A stretch of 64,000 nt of DNA from Micromonospora gifhornensis (GCF_016863515.1 NZ_BOPA01000034.1:1-64000); one strand, 5' to 3'; shown: positions 9,688-19,887, numbered from the stretch's first letter. Made by a program: numbers and translations. The notes: a model not told the origin generated them from the sequence alone.

Positions 9688-12600
9688 TGACCGACGTACA
9701 GGGCGGTCTCTTCCCGCATCCCCGAGGCGAGCAGCAGGCGCTGGCGCTGTCCGGGGAGGGCGACGCCGACCCGACCCCGCCGCTCGACCTGCCGCAGAGC
9801 TTTCCTGACGTCACCTCCTATCAGGTGCGCGACGAGTTGGAGGATCTCATCGGGCGGGACCTGCTCGGGCCGTGGGACGGCGAGCAGGAGGAGTTTCGGC
9901 CGGGGGCGATGGGGCCGCGCGAGCGGTACCTGGTGGGGATGCTCGGGCCGAAGCAGCGGCCACGCACCGACAAGCGGGATTCCGCCGAGGTGCAGGACGT
10001 GGACGCGGCGGTGCAGGGCGACGGTAGCGAGGCGGAGTTGCCGGAGGTGGTCACCCCGCTGAACCTGGGCAAGATGTGGGCCTCCTCGATGGGGTTGTCG
10101 TTCGCGGTGGCCGGCGACACGGACGTGCTGTCGGTGACCGTCGAGTGGGGACGTTACGACCTGCGCGAGTCCGAGGACGAGAAAGGTAAGAAGAGCCGCG
10201 TCTGGTATCGGGAGCCGGTGTCGTACGCCAAGGAGGTCCGGCTCGACGGGGACACCTCGTACCGGATTCCGCTGACGGTGGCCGACCAGGACGCGCCGGG
10301 GGTGCACCTGGCGGTGGAGGTCCGGCCGCGTGACGGGCGGCGGGTGGTGCAGCTCGCGCTGATCAACTCGCAGCTCGAGCCGGAGAGCAACGCGGACACC
10401 GCCTGGCTGTTCCAGTCGGCGTTGACGGTGACCGCGTTGGACGGGCAGTCGGCGGTGTTCCTGCCGATCGACGACCCGCTGGACGGGGTCAAGGGGATCA
10501 GCGACGACGACGAGGAGACCCACCTGCGGCTGCTCTACCGGTCGCAGCGCCGCTACGCCGCCGGTCGTAACGTGGCCGTGCATCCCTGGGTGCGGTCCGG
10601 GGAACGCCGCGCCCACAAGCTGTTCACCACCTGGCTGCCGACCTACAACGTGCCGGCGACTGTCGCGCCGGTGGGCAAGGGCACCCCGTTGGCCGGGGTC
10701 GAGCTGTCCATGGACAACCTCGCCACTGTCGACATCGACCGGCTGCGGACCGGGCTGGCGATCCTCGCCGACGGGTACGAGTCGTGGCTCGACGACGAGG
10801 AAGCGAAGATCCCGGAGCTGCCGGAGCCGTTGCGGGCGACCGCCGAGCGGGCCGTGTTCACCGCCGGCCAGGCCGCCAAGCGCATCCGGGCCGGAATCGC
10901 ACTGTTGACCGACCCGGAGGCACCCCGGCACGCCGAGGCGCTTGCCGCGTTCCGCTTCGCCAACCAGGCGATGGCGTTGCAGCGGCGGCACAGCGAGGTG
11001 GCCCGGCTGCGGGAGGAACAGGGCCTGCCGTACGCCGACGCCAAGGCTGCCGTCGACGCGCGTGGCGCCGCCGCCGCTTCCTGGCGGCCCTTCCAGCTCG
11101 CGTTCGTACTGCTGAATCTGCCCTCGCTGACCGACCCCGCCCACCCGGAGCGGGCCGCGAACCGGGACGCGGTGGTGGACCTGCTGTTCTTCCCCACCGG
11201 TGGTGGCAAGACCGAGGCGTACCTGGGCCTCACCGCGTTCACCTTCGCCATCCGCCGCCTCCAGGGTGTGATCGGCACCGGTGCGGAGGCGCGCAGCGGC
11301 AACGCCGGGGTCTCGGTGCTGATGCGGTACACGTTGCGGCTGCTGACCGCCCAGCAGTTCCAGCGGGCCGCCGCGCTGATCTGCGCCGCCGAGGTGCTGC
11401 GGCAGCGCGACGAACGCACCTGGGGCGGCGAGCCGTTCCGGATCGGCCTCTGGGTCGGCGGGGGAGTGTCGCCGAACTGGTATGACGAGGCGGCGGCGCA
11501 GATCGCCGAGGCGCGCGAGGCTGGCAACGGCAAGTTCACGAACGTGCTGCAGACCCTGAGGTGCCCGTGGTGCGGGGCGAAGCTGCGTGCCGAGCATGAC
11601 CTCGACCCCAAGGATGACCTGCGGCGGGTGCTGCTGTTCTGCGCGGAGGGCGAAGGCGTCGACGCCTGCCCGTTCTCCCGCACTCGCAGCACCGAAGGAC
11701 TGCCCATCCTCACCGTCGACGAGGAGATCTACCGGTACGCCCCGAGCCTGGTCATCGCCACCGTCGACAAGCTGGCCCAGTTGCCCTGGCGGGGCTTCGC
11801 CGGGCTGCTCTTCGGCCGGGTGCGGGAATACTGCCCCCGGCACGGCTACCGGCACGACGACCTGGACACCCGCACCGGCTGCGGTTCCCGGCACAACAAG
11901 AAGGGCAGCCTGGAGGCGGTCACCAGCCAACCGGTGATCCGGCTGCGCCCACCGGATCTGATCATCCAGGACGAGCTGCACCTGATCTCCGGTGCCCTCG
12001 GCACCACTGTCGGTCTCTTCGAGGCGGCCGTCGACCAGCTCTGCACCTGGCCGCTGCCCGGCGGTGGCTCGGCCGGGCCGAAGATCGTGGCCTCGACGGC
12101 CACCACCAAGCGGGCCCGGTCCCAGGTGCTCGGTGTCTTCGGTCGGGACCTGGCGGTCTTCCCGCCGCCGGTCATCGACATCACCGACACCTTCTTCAGC
12201 CGCCAGGTGCCGGTGACTGTGGACAATCCGGGCCGCCGCTACCTGGGGGTCTGCGCCCACGGGGTGCGGCTCAAGTCGGCCGAGATCCGGCTGGCGGAGA
12301 TCCTGCTGCTGGCCGGGCAGACCCTGTTCGACCGGTACGGTGCGCCCGCCGACCCGTACCAGACTCTAGTGGGTTACTTCAGCGCCACCCGCGAGCTGGC
12401 CGGTATGCGGCGGCTCCTGGACGACGACGTGACCACCCGGGTCCGCACCCACGGCCGGCGCAAGGGCCTGTCCGACCGGCTCTTCGGTGGGAAGATGTTG
12501 AACATCCAGGAATTGACATCTCGGGTCTCCTCCGGCGACATCAGCGAGGTCCTCAAGCGCCTGGAAGTCGGGTTCGATCCAGAGCTCGATACCTCGGTCC

Positions 12601-13508
12601 GATACCGCGCGATCATGGACAACTTCCGTGAAGCGAGGGCGAAGGCGACATCCAATGCGCGACCTCAGCACCATCCGTTAGCAGAGCGTTTTCGGCAGCG
12701 GGGCGATAGTCAACTGCCGGTGGACGTGGTGCTGGCCACCTCGATGCTCCAGGTGGGCGTGGACGTGTCCCGCTTCGGCCTGATGGTGGTCACCGGGCAG
12801 CCGAAGAACACCGCCGAGTACATCCAGGCCTCCTCCCGGGTCGGTCGAGACGCCCGCCGTCCCGGACTGGTGGTCACCCTCTACAACTGGACCCGGCCCC
12901 GGGACCTGGCCCACTACGAGGACTTCGAGTACTACCACGCGACCTTCTACCGGCAGGTGGAGGCGCTGTCGGTCACTCCGTACACCCGGCGGTCGCTGGA
13001 CCGGGGGACCACCGCGACCCTGGTCGCGGCCGTGCGTAACGCGGAGGAGGGGTTCTCCCGCAACACCGACGCGCACGACGTGCCGTTGGACGGCGCGCAG
13101 GTGCAGCGGATCGTGGACCGGCTGTTGCAGCGGGCCGAGGACATCGCCGGGGAACGTGGCCGCGACTACCTGCTGGAGCGGATCAGCCGGCTGCGGGACG
13201 AGTGGAACAAACGCAAGACCGGTGAGACGAGGCTCGGCTACGACCAGGGCAGCTTCAAACAGCAGCGGCTCGCCGGCCTGCTGGAACGGGCCGGTGCCGG
13301 GCGGTGGACCGACCTGACGGTCGGACAGTCGATGCGGGAGACGGAGAACGAGATCAACCTGTTGCTGCCCGCCGGGGACAAGCTCTTCGACTCGCTGTAC
13401 AACGCGCCGGAGTGGTCGTTCGGGCCGCCGACCGACGACGTGCGGGACGAGGATCGACCCGCCGGGGACGAGATGGGCGAGTCGACGCTCACCGGGAAGG
13501 GGAAGTGA
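9684..13508 (+). CDS. drmA: DISARM helicase DrmA
   Basis: This is a 1274-residue helicase core of DISARM. Visible motifs are Walker A in FFPTGGGKTEAY (about residue 503), a DExH-type box in IIQDELHLISG (about 761), STATTKRA (about 805), and the C-terminal lobe ATSMLQVGVDVSRFG (about 1018) followed by QASSRVGRDARRPG. A CPWCGAKL motif near 626 plus later cysteines suggests a small zinc site. Either GTG 9684 or ATG 9687 can start; both overlap the drmMI stop. It works with DrmB as the DISARM core that recognises unmodified DNA with free 5' ends. A patch at about 12490-12715 is visibly less GC-rich, indicating a recombination segment within the gene. Confidence 0.93.
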   Translation: MMTDVQGGLFPHPRGEQQALALSGEGDADPTPPLDLPQSFPDVTSYQVRDELEDLIGRDLLGPWDGEQEEFRPGAMGPRERYLVGMLGPKQRPRTDKRDSAEVQDVDAAVQGDGSEAELPEVVTPLNLGKMWASSMGLSFAVAGDTDVLSVTVEWGRYDLRESEDEKGKKSRVWYREPVSYAKEVRLDGDTSYRIPLTVADQDAPGVHLAVEVRPRDGRRVVQLALINSQLEPESNADTAWLFQSALTVTALDGQSAVFLPIDDPLDGVKGISDDDEETHLRLLYRSQRRYAAGRNVAVHPWVRSGERRAHKLFTTWLPTYNVPATVAPVGKGTPLAGVELSMDNLATVDIDRLRTGLAILADGYESWLDDEEAKIPELPEPLRATAERAVFTAGQAAKRIRAGIALLTDPEAPRHAEALAAFRFANQAMALQRRHSEVARLREEQGLPYADAKAAVDARGAAAASWRPFQLAFVLLNLPSLTDPAHPERAANRDAVVDLLFFPTGGGKTEAYLGLTAFTFAIRRLQGVIGTGAEARSGNAGVSVLMRYTLRLLTAQQFQRAAALICAAEVLRQRDERTWGGEPFRIGLWVGGGVSPNWYDEAAAQIAEAREAGNGKFTNVLQTLRCPWCGAKLRAEHDLDPKDDLRRVLLFCAEGEGVDACPFSRTRSTEGLPILTVDEEIYRYAPSLVIATVDKLAQLPWRGFAGLLFGRVREYCPRHGYRHDDLDTRTGCGSRHNKKGSLEAVTSQPVIRLRPPDLIIQDELHLISGALGTTVGLFEAAVDQLCTWPLPGGGSAGPKIVASTATTKRARSQVLGVFGRDLAVFPPPVIDITDTFFSRQVPVTVDNPGRRYLGVCAHGVRLKSAEIRLAEILLLAGQTLFDRYGAPADPYQTLVGYFSATRELAGMRRLLDDDVTTRVRTHGRRKGLSDRLFGGKMLNIQELTSRVSSGDISEVLKRLEVGFDPELDTSVRYRAIMDNFREARAKATSNARPQHHPLAERFRQRGDSQLPVDVVLATSMLQVGVDVSRFGLMVVTGQPKNTAEYIQASSRVGRDARRPGLVVTLYNWTRPRDLAHYEDFEYYHATFYRQVEALSVTPYTRRSLDRGTTATLVAAVRNAEEGFSRNTDAHDVPLDGAQVQRIVDRLLQRAEDIAGERGRDYLLERISRLRDEWNKRKTGETRLGYDQGSFKQQRLAGLLERAGAGRWTDLTVGQSMRETENEINLLLPAGDKLFDSLYNAPEWSFGPPTDDVRDEDRPAGDEMGESTLTGKGK

Positions 13509-15403
13509 TGGCAGGCCGGCATTTCCGGCGGGTCGGTGCGGTCCGTCCCAGCCACCTGATGTTCACCACCGGCGTCGGTGCCATTGTCGACCTGCCGAAC
13601 TTCTCCGTGCTGGTCCGCGGCCTCGACGACTGGAACCACAACGCGGTGCCCGACTGGGAGCCGATCGCCGAGCCCCGGCTGCTCGCCGCCGTCCGTACGC
13701 TGCTCAGGGACAAGTCGATCAAGGAGCTGCGGCCCGCGCCGTGGATGGACGGCGGAGACGAGCCGAACAGTCCCGCCTCGAAGGTCGGCGTGCCGATCAC
13801 CCCGTTCCCGGGATGGCTGCGCTGCACCGCCTGCGACGAACTGGCCCCGATCGAGGGTGGCGTGTTCGGCTTCGAGAACACCAAGGCCCGCAAGCCGCAC
13901 GAGGCGCGCTTCTTCCACTCCGTCTGCGGCCGGAAAAAGAAGGGACGTCCGCCGATGGCGGTGGCGGCCCGGTTCGTGCTGGCCTGCACGTACGGGCACC
14001 TCGACGACTTCCCGTACACCCCGTTCGTGCACCAGGGCGGCGCCTGTCCGGAGGTGTCCCACCCGAAGCTGCGGATGAACGACCGGGGCGGCAACCTCGG
14101 TGCCAACGTCGAGATCCGGTGCGTGCCGTGCGGGGCGCGGCGCAACATGAAGGAGGTCCTCGGTCCGCGGGGCGCGCAGAAGCTGCCCCGCTGCCGGGGC
14201 CGTCAGGCCCACCTTGGCGACTTCGAGTCGGGCGAGTGTAAGGGTGAACTGAAGCTGCTGGTGGTGGGCGCGTCCAACCAGTGGTTCGCGCAGACACTCT
14301 CCGCCCTCGCCGTGCCACCCACCGGGGCCAGCGAGTTGCAGGCGAAGGTGGTGCAGCACTGGGATTCCTTGAAAGACATGCCTGGCATCGCCATGCTGCC
14401 CTACCTGCGGACCGTTGCCCCGGTACTACGGGAGTTCGAGCGATGGACCGACGCGCAGCTCTGGACGGCCGTCGAACGGCACCGCGCTGGCGCGAAGGGT
14501 GATGAGGACGAGAGCGGCTACCCGGATCTGCACACCCCGGAGTGGGAGATCTTCTCCGCCGCCGAGTTGCCCGAGGCCAGCGACGACTTCACCCTGCGCC
14601 GCGACCCGGACGGGGTCCCAGCGCAGCTGAAGGAGATCTACGCCGACGTCATCCAGGCTGAACGGCTGCGTGAGGTGCGGGCGCTTGTCGGGTTCACCCG
14701 CCTGGACGCCCCCGACCCCATGGACCCGGACCTGGTGCAACGGGCCCCGCTGAGCCGAGGCAGGCTGGAGTGGGTGCCGGCCAGCGAGGTACGCGGCGAG
14801 GGAATCTTCCTGCGGCTGCCGGAGGATCTGCTTGCCGACTGGGAAGCCCGAGTCGCCGACACCGAGGCCATGCAGACCCACCGGGAGGCGTACGGGCGGT
14901 TCCGGCGAAGCCGCTACTCCGGGCGGATCCGGGGCGGCTTCGAGCCGATGCGGCACTGGCCGGGGGAACGGTTCATCGCCCTGCACACCCTGTCGCATCT
15001 GCTGATCCGCACCATCGCCCTGGAATGCGGTTACAGCTCCGCGAGCCTGTCCGAGCGGATCTACTCCGGCACCGAACAGGACCCGCACCGCGCCGGCATC
15101 CTCATCTACACCGCCGTGCCCGACGCCGAGGGAACCCTCGGTGGCCTGGTGTCGCTGGCCGAGCCGGACGCGCTGGTCCGGCTCACCCGGCGGGCGCTCA
15201 ACGACGCCCTGCACTGTTCCTCCGACCCGCTGTGTGCCGAACGGCTGCCGCACGACCCGGCGGAGTTCCTGCACGGCGCCGCCTGCCACGTCTGCCTGTT
15301 CGTCTCCGAGACCACCTGCGAACGCGGCAACCGGTTCCTGGACCGCCGGTTCGTCGTACCGATCGACGAGCCGGAGCTGGCCCTCTTCCCCGAGCTGCCG
15401 TGA
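13508..15403 (+). CDS. drmB: DISARM DUF1998 protein DrmB
   Basis: This 631-residue protein carries the DUF1998 domain typical of DrmB, partner of the DrmA helicase. Residues about 485-600 contain HTLSHLLIRTIALECGYSS and SERIYSG, then a cysteine cluster (CSSDPLC, CHVC and TTCERGN) likely to bind zinc. Further CxxC pairs occur at about 105-108 (CTACDE) and about 204-207 (CVPCGA). The ATG at 13508 overlaps the last base of the drmA stop, and the drmB stop overlaps the GTG of drmC. A longer in-frame reading begins inside drmA but lacks a supported start. The tight coupling to drmA fits the DrmAB complex. Confidence 0.93.
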   Translation: MAGRHFRRVGAVRPSHLMFTTGVGAIVDLPNFSVLVRGLDDWNHNAVPDWEPIAEPRLLAAVRTLLRDKSIKELRPAPWMDGGDEPNSPASKVGVPITPFPGWLRCTACDELAPIEGGVFGFENTKARKPHEARFFHSVCGRKKKGRPPMAVAARFVLACTYGHLDDFPYTPFVHQGGACPEVSHPKLRMNDRGGNLGANVEIRCVPCGARRNMKEVLGPRGAQKLPRCRGRQAHLGDFESGECKGELKLLVVGASNQWFAQTLSALAVPPTGASELQAKVVQHWDSLKDMPGIAMLPYLRTVAPVLREFERWTDAQLWTAVERHRAGAKGDEDESGYPDLHTPEWEIFSAAELPEASDDFTLRRDPDGVPAQLKEIYADVIQAERLREVRALVGFTRLDAPDPMDPDLVQRAPLSRGRLEWVPASEVRGEGIFLRLPEDLLADWEARVADTEAMQTHREAYGRFRRSRYSGRIRGGFEPMRHWPGERFIALHTLSHLLIRTIALECGYSSASLSERIYSGTEQDPHRAGILIYTAVPDAEGTLGGLVSLAEPDALVRLTRRALNDALHCSSDPLCAERLPHDPAEFLHGAACHVCLFVSETTCERGNRFLDRRFVVPIDEPELALFPELP

Positions 15404-16170
15404 CCTGGGAACCGGCCTTCGAAGCGGCAGCCGAGGCGGCGGTGTCCCGGCTCGGGCCGGCGCATCTGCGGGTGCTGGCCGACCGGCTCGGCGGTGGTTG
15501 GCCGGAGCAGGCGGTCCGGCACGCCGTGCCGGTGTCCGGCTTCGCCGAGACCGCCGGGGCGGTGCTGGCCGCACAGCAGGCGTCCGGGTTGTCGGACCGG
15601 GAGGCCGCCGCCTATCTGCGCGGGCTCGCTGCCGGGCACGCGCAACGGTCGGCGGCGGTGCGGGTCGAGTCGGTGTGGAGCGGCCCGAGCAGCCATCCCG
15701 TCCCGGTCCGCGCCACCGCGCAGGTCCTCGTCGACCTGGTCCGGGACGCCCGCAGTGAACTGCTGCTGATGACCTACTCGGCCACCCCCTACCAGCCGTT
15801 GTTGGCGGAGCTGTCGGCGGCGACGGCACGCGGTGTGGCGGTGACCGTGGTGGTGGAGACCCTGGCGGGCGCTGCCGGGGCACTGCGGGGGACCGAACCG
15901 GCCGCCGCCTTCACCGGCGTGCCCGGCGTGGAGCTGTGGCACTGGCCGATCGGACGCCGGGCGGAGAAACCGGCCAGGATGCACGCCAAGATCGCCGTAG
16001 CGGACCGGCGGGCGTTGTTGCTGTCCAGCGCGAACCTCACCCAGTCCGGGGTCAACCGCAACATCGAGGCGGGACTGCTGATCCGTGGCGGTTCCGCGCC
16101 GCAGCGGGCCGCCGAGCACATTGCTGAGCTGCAGACCCGGGGTGTCCTGACCCGGCTCGGCACCGGGTGA
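15400..16170 (+). CDS. drmC: DISARM phospholipase D-like protein DrmC
   Basis: This 256-residue PLD-family protein has a single HKD motif, MHAKIAVADRRALLLSSAN, at about residues 193-211, so an active enzyme would need a dimer. PLD-fold proteins of this type act as nucleases or phosphodiesterases; DrmC is reported to be dispensable for DISARM protection in some systems. The start is a GTG overlapping the drmB stop (GTGA), chosen because it gives the family's usual length. The downstream methyltransferase begins 1 nt after the stop, so the operon does not end here as it does in textbook class 1 loci. Confidence 0.9.
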   Translation: MTWEPAFEAAAEAAVSRLGPAHLRVLADRLGGGWPEQAVRHAVPVSGFAETAGAVLAAQQASGLSDREAAAYLRGLAAGHAQRSAAVRVESVWSGPSSHPVPVRATAQVLVDLVRDARSELLLMTYSATPYQPLLAELSAATARGVAVTVVVETLAGAAGALRGTEPAAAFTGVPGVELWHWPIGRRAEKPARMHAKIAVADRRALLLSSANLTQSGVNRNIEAGLLIRGGSAPQRAAEHIAELQTRGVLTRLGTG

Positions 16171-16171
16171 G

Positions 16172-18148
16172 GTGACAGTAGTGGACGCCGCCACCACTGC
16201 CTCCCGGGCGACCGTCGCCACCGGCGACATCGCCCGACTGGCCAACGTGGGTAGGGCGGCGGTCAGCAACTGGCGTCGCCGCTTCGCCGACTTCCCCGCC
16301 CCGGTGGGCGGCAGCTCCGCCAGCCCGCAGTACGCCCTGACGGAGGTGCAGGCGTGGTTCGCCCGGCACGGCAAACCCTTCGCGCTGCGCCCGGTGGACA
16401 AGGTGTGGCAGTCGTTGCGGGGTGCCACCGGTGACCTGCTGCTCGGCGACCGCATCGGCTACCTCGGTGCCGTCCTGGCGATGCTCGATCGCGATCCCGA
16501 CCGCTGGCGGCGGCTGGCGGAGCAGGCCGACCCGGAGCTGATCCAACAGCTTCCGGCCGCGTTGCGCGACACCCTTCCGGAGATCGCCCACCTGATCATC
16601 GACGAGCCGACCACGGATGAACTGGCCATCGTCCGGCTCGCCATCGAGGCCGCCGAACGGGACGGGCACCTCGACGTCTTCGAGTTCCTCTGCCAGCGTT
16701 ACCGCGAGGTCCACTCGCGACGGCGCAGTGACACCCCGCCGGAGTACGCGAGACTGATGACCGAGTTGGCCGGGGTGGCCGGCGGCCGGGTGCTCGATCC
16801 GGCGTGCGGCATCGGCGAACTGCTGGCTACGGCCTGCCGGGCCGGCGCTGCCGAGGTGCGCGGGCAGGACATCAGCGTGTCCGCGGCCCGACTGGCGGCC
16901 GTGCGATTGTTGCTGGACGGCGCGTCGGCCGTGGTGGTGGCCGGTGACGCACTACATCCCGTGGAGCGTACGCCCGGTCAGTTCGACGTGGTGCTGTGCG
17001 ACCCACCCTTCGGGGAACGTTCGTGGACGCAGGATCCGTCCGCCGACGTCGACCGGTGGGAGTACGGGCTGCCACCGCGTGGTGAACCCGAGCTGGCCTG
17101 GGCCCAGCACTGCCTGGCCCAGGTGCGGCCCGGCGGCCGGGTCGTCATCCTGATGCCGCCCGGCGCGGCCGACCGGCGGGCCGGGCGGCGGATCCGGGCG
17201 AACCTGCTGCGTGCCGGTGCGCTGCGGGCGGTGGTCAGTCTGCCGGCCGCCGCAGCCTGCGACCTGTGGGTGCTGCAACGCCCCGACCAGCACCGGCCAC
17301 CCACGCACCTGCTGGTGGTCGACGCCAGCACCGACCTCGCACGGGCCACCCGAGCGTGGGCCGCCTTCCACACCGACCAGGTCGGGGCGCTGCCGGACGG
17401 CAGCCGCGCCCTACCGGTCGTGGACCTGATCGGTGACCAGGTGTGCCTCAGCCCTGGCCGACATCTGCCCGCCGGCGACCCGAAGACCGACTACCCGCCC
17501 GCCCTCGACAGGTGGAGCAGCGCGGTCGCCGACCTGTTGCCCCTGCTGCCGGATCTCACCGTCCACCCACCCCCGGACGCCACCGCCACGATCACCGTCG
17601 GTGAACTGCTTCGGGCGGGGGCGCTGCACATTCGTCAGGCACCACCCGGCCTGGCCGTCGCCGACGACGGGGGGCATCCGGTGCTGACGGCCCGCGACGT
17701 ACGGCTGGCCCGCCCCGCCTCCGGCCGGGCCGAGCGGCTCGCCGAGGCCGTCACCGTCGAGGTCGGCGACGTGGTCACGCCGCTGGCACCGCGCACCCCG
17801 GTCGTGCGAGTGGTCACCGAGCGGGGTGCGTTGCTCGGACCCCGGCTGTACCTGCTGCGGGTCGACCCGGAGCACCTGGACCCCTGGTTCGTGGCCGGAT
17901 TCCTGCGCAGCGCCCAGCGGGCCGCCATCTCCGACGGCATCTCCTCCGGTGTCCGGTGGGACATCCGCCGGACCCGGTTGCCCCGCCTGCCGCTGACCGA
18001 GCAGCAGGCCCACGGCGCGGCCGTCCGCCGGCTCATGGCCTTCGAGACGGGACTGCGGGAGCTGCGCGCGTGGGGGGAGGACCTCGTCGAGCAGGGCCTG
18101 CAAGGCTTGGCCGACGGCGACCTCCGGCCGGCGGTACGCCATGACTAG
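16172..18148 (+). CDS. HTH-fused N6-adenine DNA methyltransferase (HsdM-like)
   Basis: This 658-residue protein begins with a MerR/excisionase-like helix-turn-helix (residues about 16-65, IARLANVGRAAVSNWRRRF). An N6-adenine methyltransferase domain follows, with motif I DPACGIGELL (about 208) and motif IV DPPFGE (about 276). The last 200 residues (LTARDVRLARPASG onward) resemble a specificity domain that would make the protein self-sufficient. No hsdR or hsdS lies nearby. It starts at GTG 16172, 1 nt after drmC, so it is probably cotranscribed with DISARM and gives the island a second methyltransferase. Known orphan enzymes of this architecture occur in actinomycetes. Whether it modifies DNA for DISARM or acts as an independent regulator is inference. 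Confidence 0.82.
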   Translation: MTVVDAATTASRATVATGDIARLANVGRAAVSNWRRRFADFPAPVGGSSASPQYALTEVQAWFARHGKPFALRPVDKVWQSLRGATGDLLLGDRIGYLGAVLAMLDRDPDRWRRLAEQADPELIQQLPAALRDTLPEIAHLIIDEPTTDELAIVRLAIEAAERDGHLDVFEFLCQRYREVHSRRRSDTPPEYARLMTELAGVAGGRVLDPACGIGELLATACRAGAAEVRGQDISVSAARLAAVRLLLDGASAVVVAGDALHPVERTPGQFDVVLCDPPFGERSWTQDPSADVDRWEYGLPPRGEPELAWAQHCLAQVRPGGRVVILMPPGAADRRAGRRIRANLLRAGALRAVVSLPAAAACDLWVLQRPDQHRPPTHLLVVDASTDLARATRAWAAFHTDQVGALPDGSRALPVVDLIGDQVCLSPGRHLPAGDPKTDYPPALDRWSSAVADLLPLLPDLTVHPPPDATATITVGELLRAGALHIRQAPPGLAVADDGGHPVLTARDVRLARPASGRAERLAEAVTVEVGDVVTPLAPRTPVVRVVTERGALLGPRLYLLRVDPEHLDPWFVAGFLRSAQRAAISDGISSGVRWDIRRTRLPRLPLTEQQAHGAAVRRLMAFETGLRELRAWGEDLVEQGLQGLADGDLRPAVRHD

Positions 18149-18189
18149 CCTGCGATGCGTGGACACCGACGACGGGAGGAGCGGTCGGG

Positions 18190-19809
18190 GTGGCAACCTC
18201 AATCAACGGCCGGTACGAGTTGGAGGACCTGCCGGTCGGCCGGGGCGGCATGGGCGAGGTCTACCTGGGGCGGGACACCCGACTCGACCGTGAGATAGCC
18301 GTCAAGTTCATCCGCTTCCCGGACGGGGAGCCCGACCAGGACTACGTCCGACGCTTCGTCCGCGAATCACGGATCACCGCCCGCCTGGAACACCCCGGTG
18401 TGCCCGCCGTGTACGACGTCGGCACCCACCAGGGCCGGCCCTTCCTGGTGATGCAGCGCATCCGTGGCATCAGCCTCGCCGACCTGGTGGCGGAGCAGGG
18501 TCCGCTGCCCGTCGGCTGGGCGAGCGCGATCGCCGCCCAGGTCTGCGCGGTGCTGGCGGTGGCCCACCAGGCGTCGCTCGTGCACCGAGACCTCAAACCC
18601 GCCAACCTGATGCTTGAACCCGACGGGGGCGTCAAGGTGCTGGACTTCGGTTTGGCTGTCGCACCCGACCGACCCGACTTCTCCAAAATCACGATCACCG
18701 GGCAGCCGCTCGGCACCCCCGCCTACATGGCACCCGAGCAGATCCAGGCCAACATCAGCGGCCCCGCCACCGACCTCTACGCGCTCGGCTGCACTCTGCA
18801 CGAGATGCTCACCGGTGACCGACTGTTCACCGGCTCGACCTCGTACGACGTGATGAGCAAGCAGGTCTCCCACGCACCGACCCCGATTCGCGGCGTGCGC
18901 GCCGACGTACCCGCCGAGCTGGAGCGGCTCATTCTCGACCTGCTGGAGAAGAAGCCCGAGGACCGACCCGCCGACGCCCACGCCGTCTACCGCCGCCTGA
19001 TGCCTCTGGCCACCGCGTTGGGTCCGCTGCCGGGTGTGCTGCATCCGCCGTCCGAGCCCAGCCCGACCCGGATGTACGCCGCCATGCTCAGCCGAGTCTT
19101 CGGCGGCTCCACCGTGCCTGACGCGGACCGCGGTAGCCGAGAGCCGTCGCCGTACCGGCCGGACCCGACGGACGTGGCACCGCCCGCCCCGCCTGCGGCA
19201 CCCGCGCCTCCCAGGGCTCGTAGGGCTGGTCGCCCTGACGCGCAGGCTGGTCGAGCCGACGTACGTCGAGCGCGCGACGAAGCCCGCCGACTGCTCGGCC
19301 AGGCGCGCTACAGCCAGGCGGCAGACGTGCTCGCTGCCGCCGTCGACGTCGCCGTCACGGCGTACGGCGCCAGCGACCCGGATGTGCTGCGCTTGCGCTT
19401 CGAGTACGCCAACGCGTTGTTCGACGGCGGCGACTACCGGGCAGCCGCTCCGGTGTTCCAGCAACTCGCCGAGGAACTCACCGGCGGAAGCGAGGACGAA
19501 CTGGCGTTGCAGTGCCGGTTGAAGGAGGCAACCTGCCAGGCGTTGACCGGCCAGACCGGGCAGGCACTGCGGCAACTCGAAGGATTGCTGGTGGAACACC
19601 GCCGCACGTACGGCGAGGACGATCCTCGTACGACGGAACTACGCCGGCAGATCGGTCTGCTGCAGCTCGGCTCCGGCCAGCCGGACGACGCCGCCCAGAC
19701 GTTGGGCCAGCTACTCGACGACCTGACTCGACTGCACGGCCCGCAACATCCCTCCGTCCGGGAAGTCTCCGACCTGCTCGCCGGCCTGCGGCGGTCGAGA
19801 ACGCGGTGA
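18190..19809 (+). CDS. Ser/Thr protein kinase with C-terminal TPR-like region (copy 1)
   Basis: This 539-residue protein has a Hanks-type kinase domain at residues about 8-280: glycine loop GRGGMGEV, ATP-binding Lys39 (AVKF), catalytic HRDLKPAN (132-139) and DFG (152-154), then GTPAYMAPEQ. All catalytic residues are present. A Pro/Ala-rich linker (about 320-350) leads to TPR-like helices (about 355-530). I see no membrane segment, unlike PknB-type receptors, so it is probably cytoplasmic. The GTG start at 18190 is 41 bp after the methyltransferase. A close paralogue follows. Kinases occur in Pgl/BREX type 2 defence, but those are the much larger PglW; linkage of this short kinase type to DISARM is not part of the described system. 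Confidence 0.88.
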   Translation: MATSINGRYELEDLPVGRGGMGEVYLGRDTRLDREIAVKFIRFPDGEPDQDYVRRFVRESRITARLEHPGVPAVYDVGTHQGRPFLVMQRIRGISLADLVAEQGPLPVGWASAIAAQVCAVLAVAHQASLVHRDLKPANLMLEPDGGVKVLDFGLAVAPDRPDFSKITITGQPLGTPAYMAPEQIQANISGPATDLYALGCTLHEMLTGDRLFTGSTSYDVMSKQVSHAPTPIRGVRADVPAELERLILDLLEKKPEDRPADAHAVYRRLMPLATALGPLPGVLHPPSEPSPTRMYAAMLSRVFGGSTVPDADRGSREPSPYRPDPTDVAPPAPPAAPAPPRARRAGRPDAQAGRADVRRARDEARRLLGQARYSQAADVLAAAVDVAVTAYGASDPDVLRLRFEYANALFDGGDYRAAAPVFQQLAEELTGGSEDELALQCRLKEATCQALTGQTGQALRQLEGLLVEHRRTYGEDDPRTTELRRQIGLLQLGSGQPDDAAQTLGQLLDDLTRLHGPQHPSVREVSDLLAGLRRSRTR

Positions 19810-19887
19810 CCCACCGCCCACCGACCGCAGTGGATCCACACTCCGTTAGCCTTTCGGCACCGATCGACATAGCTGATTGGAGCGGTT

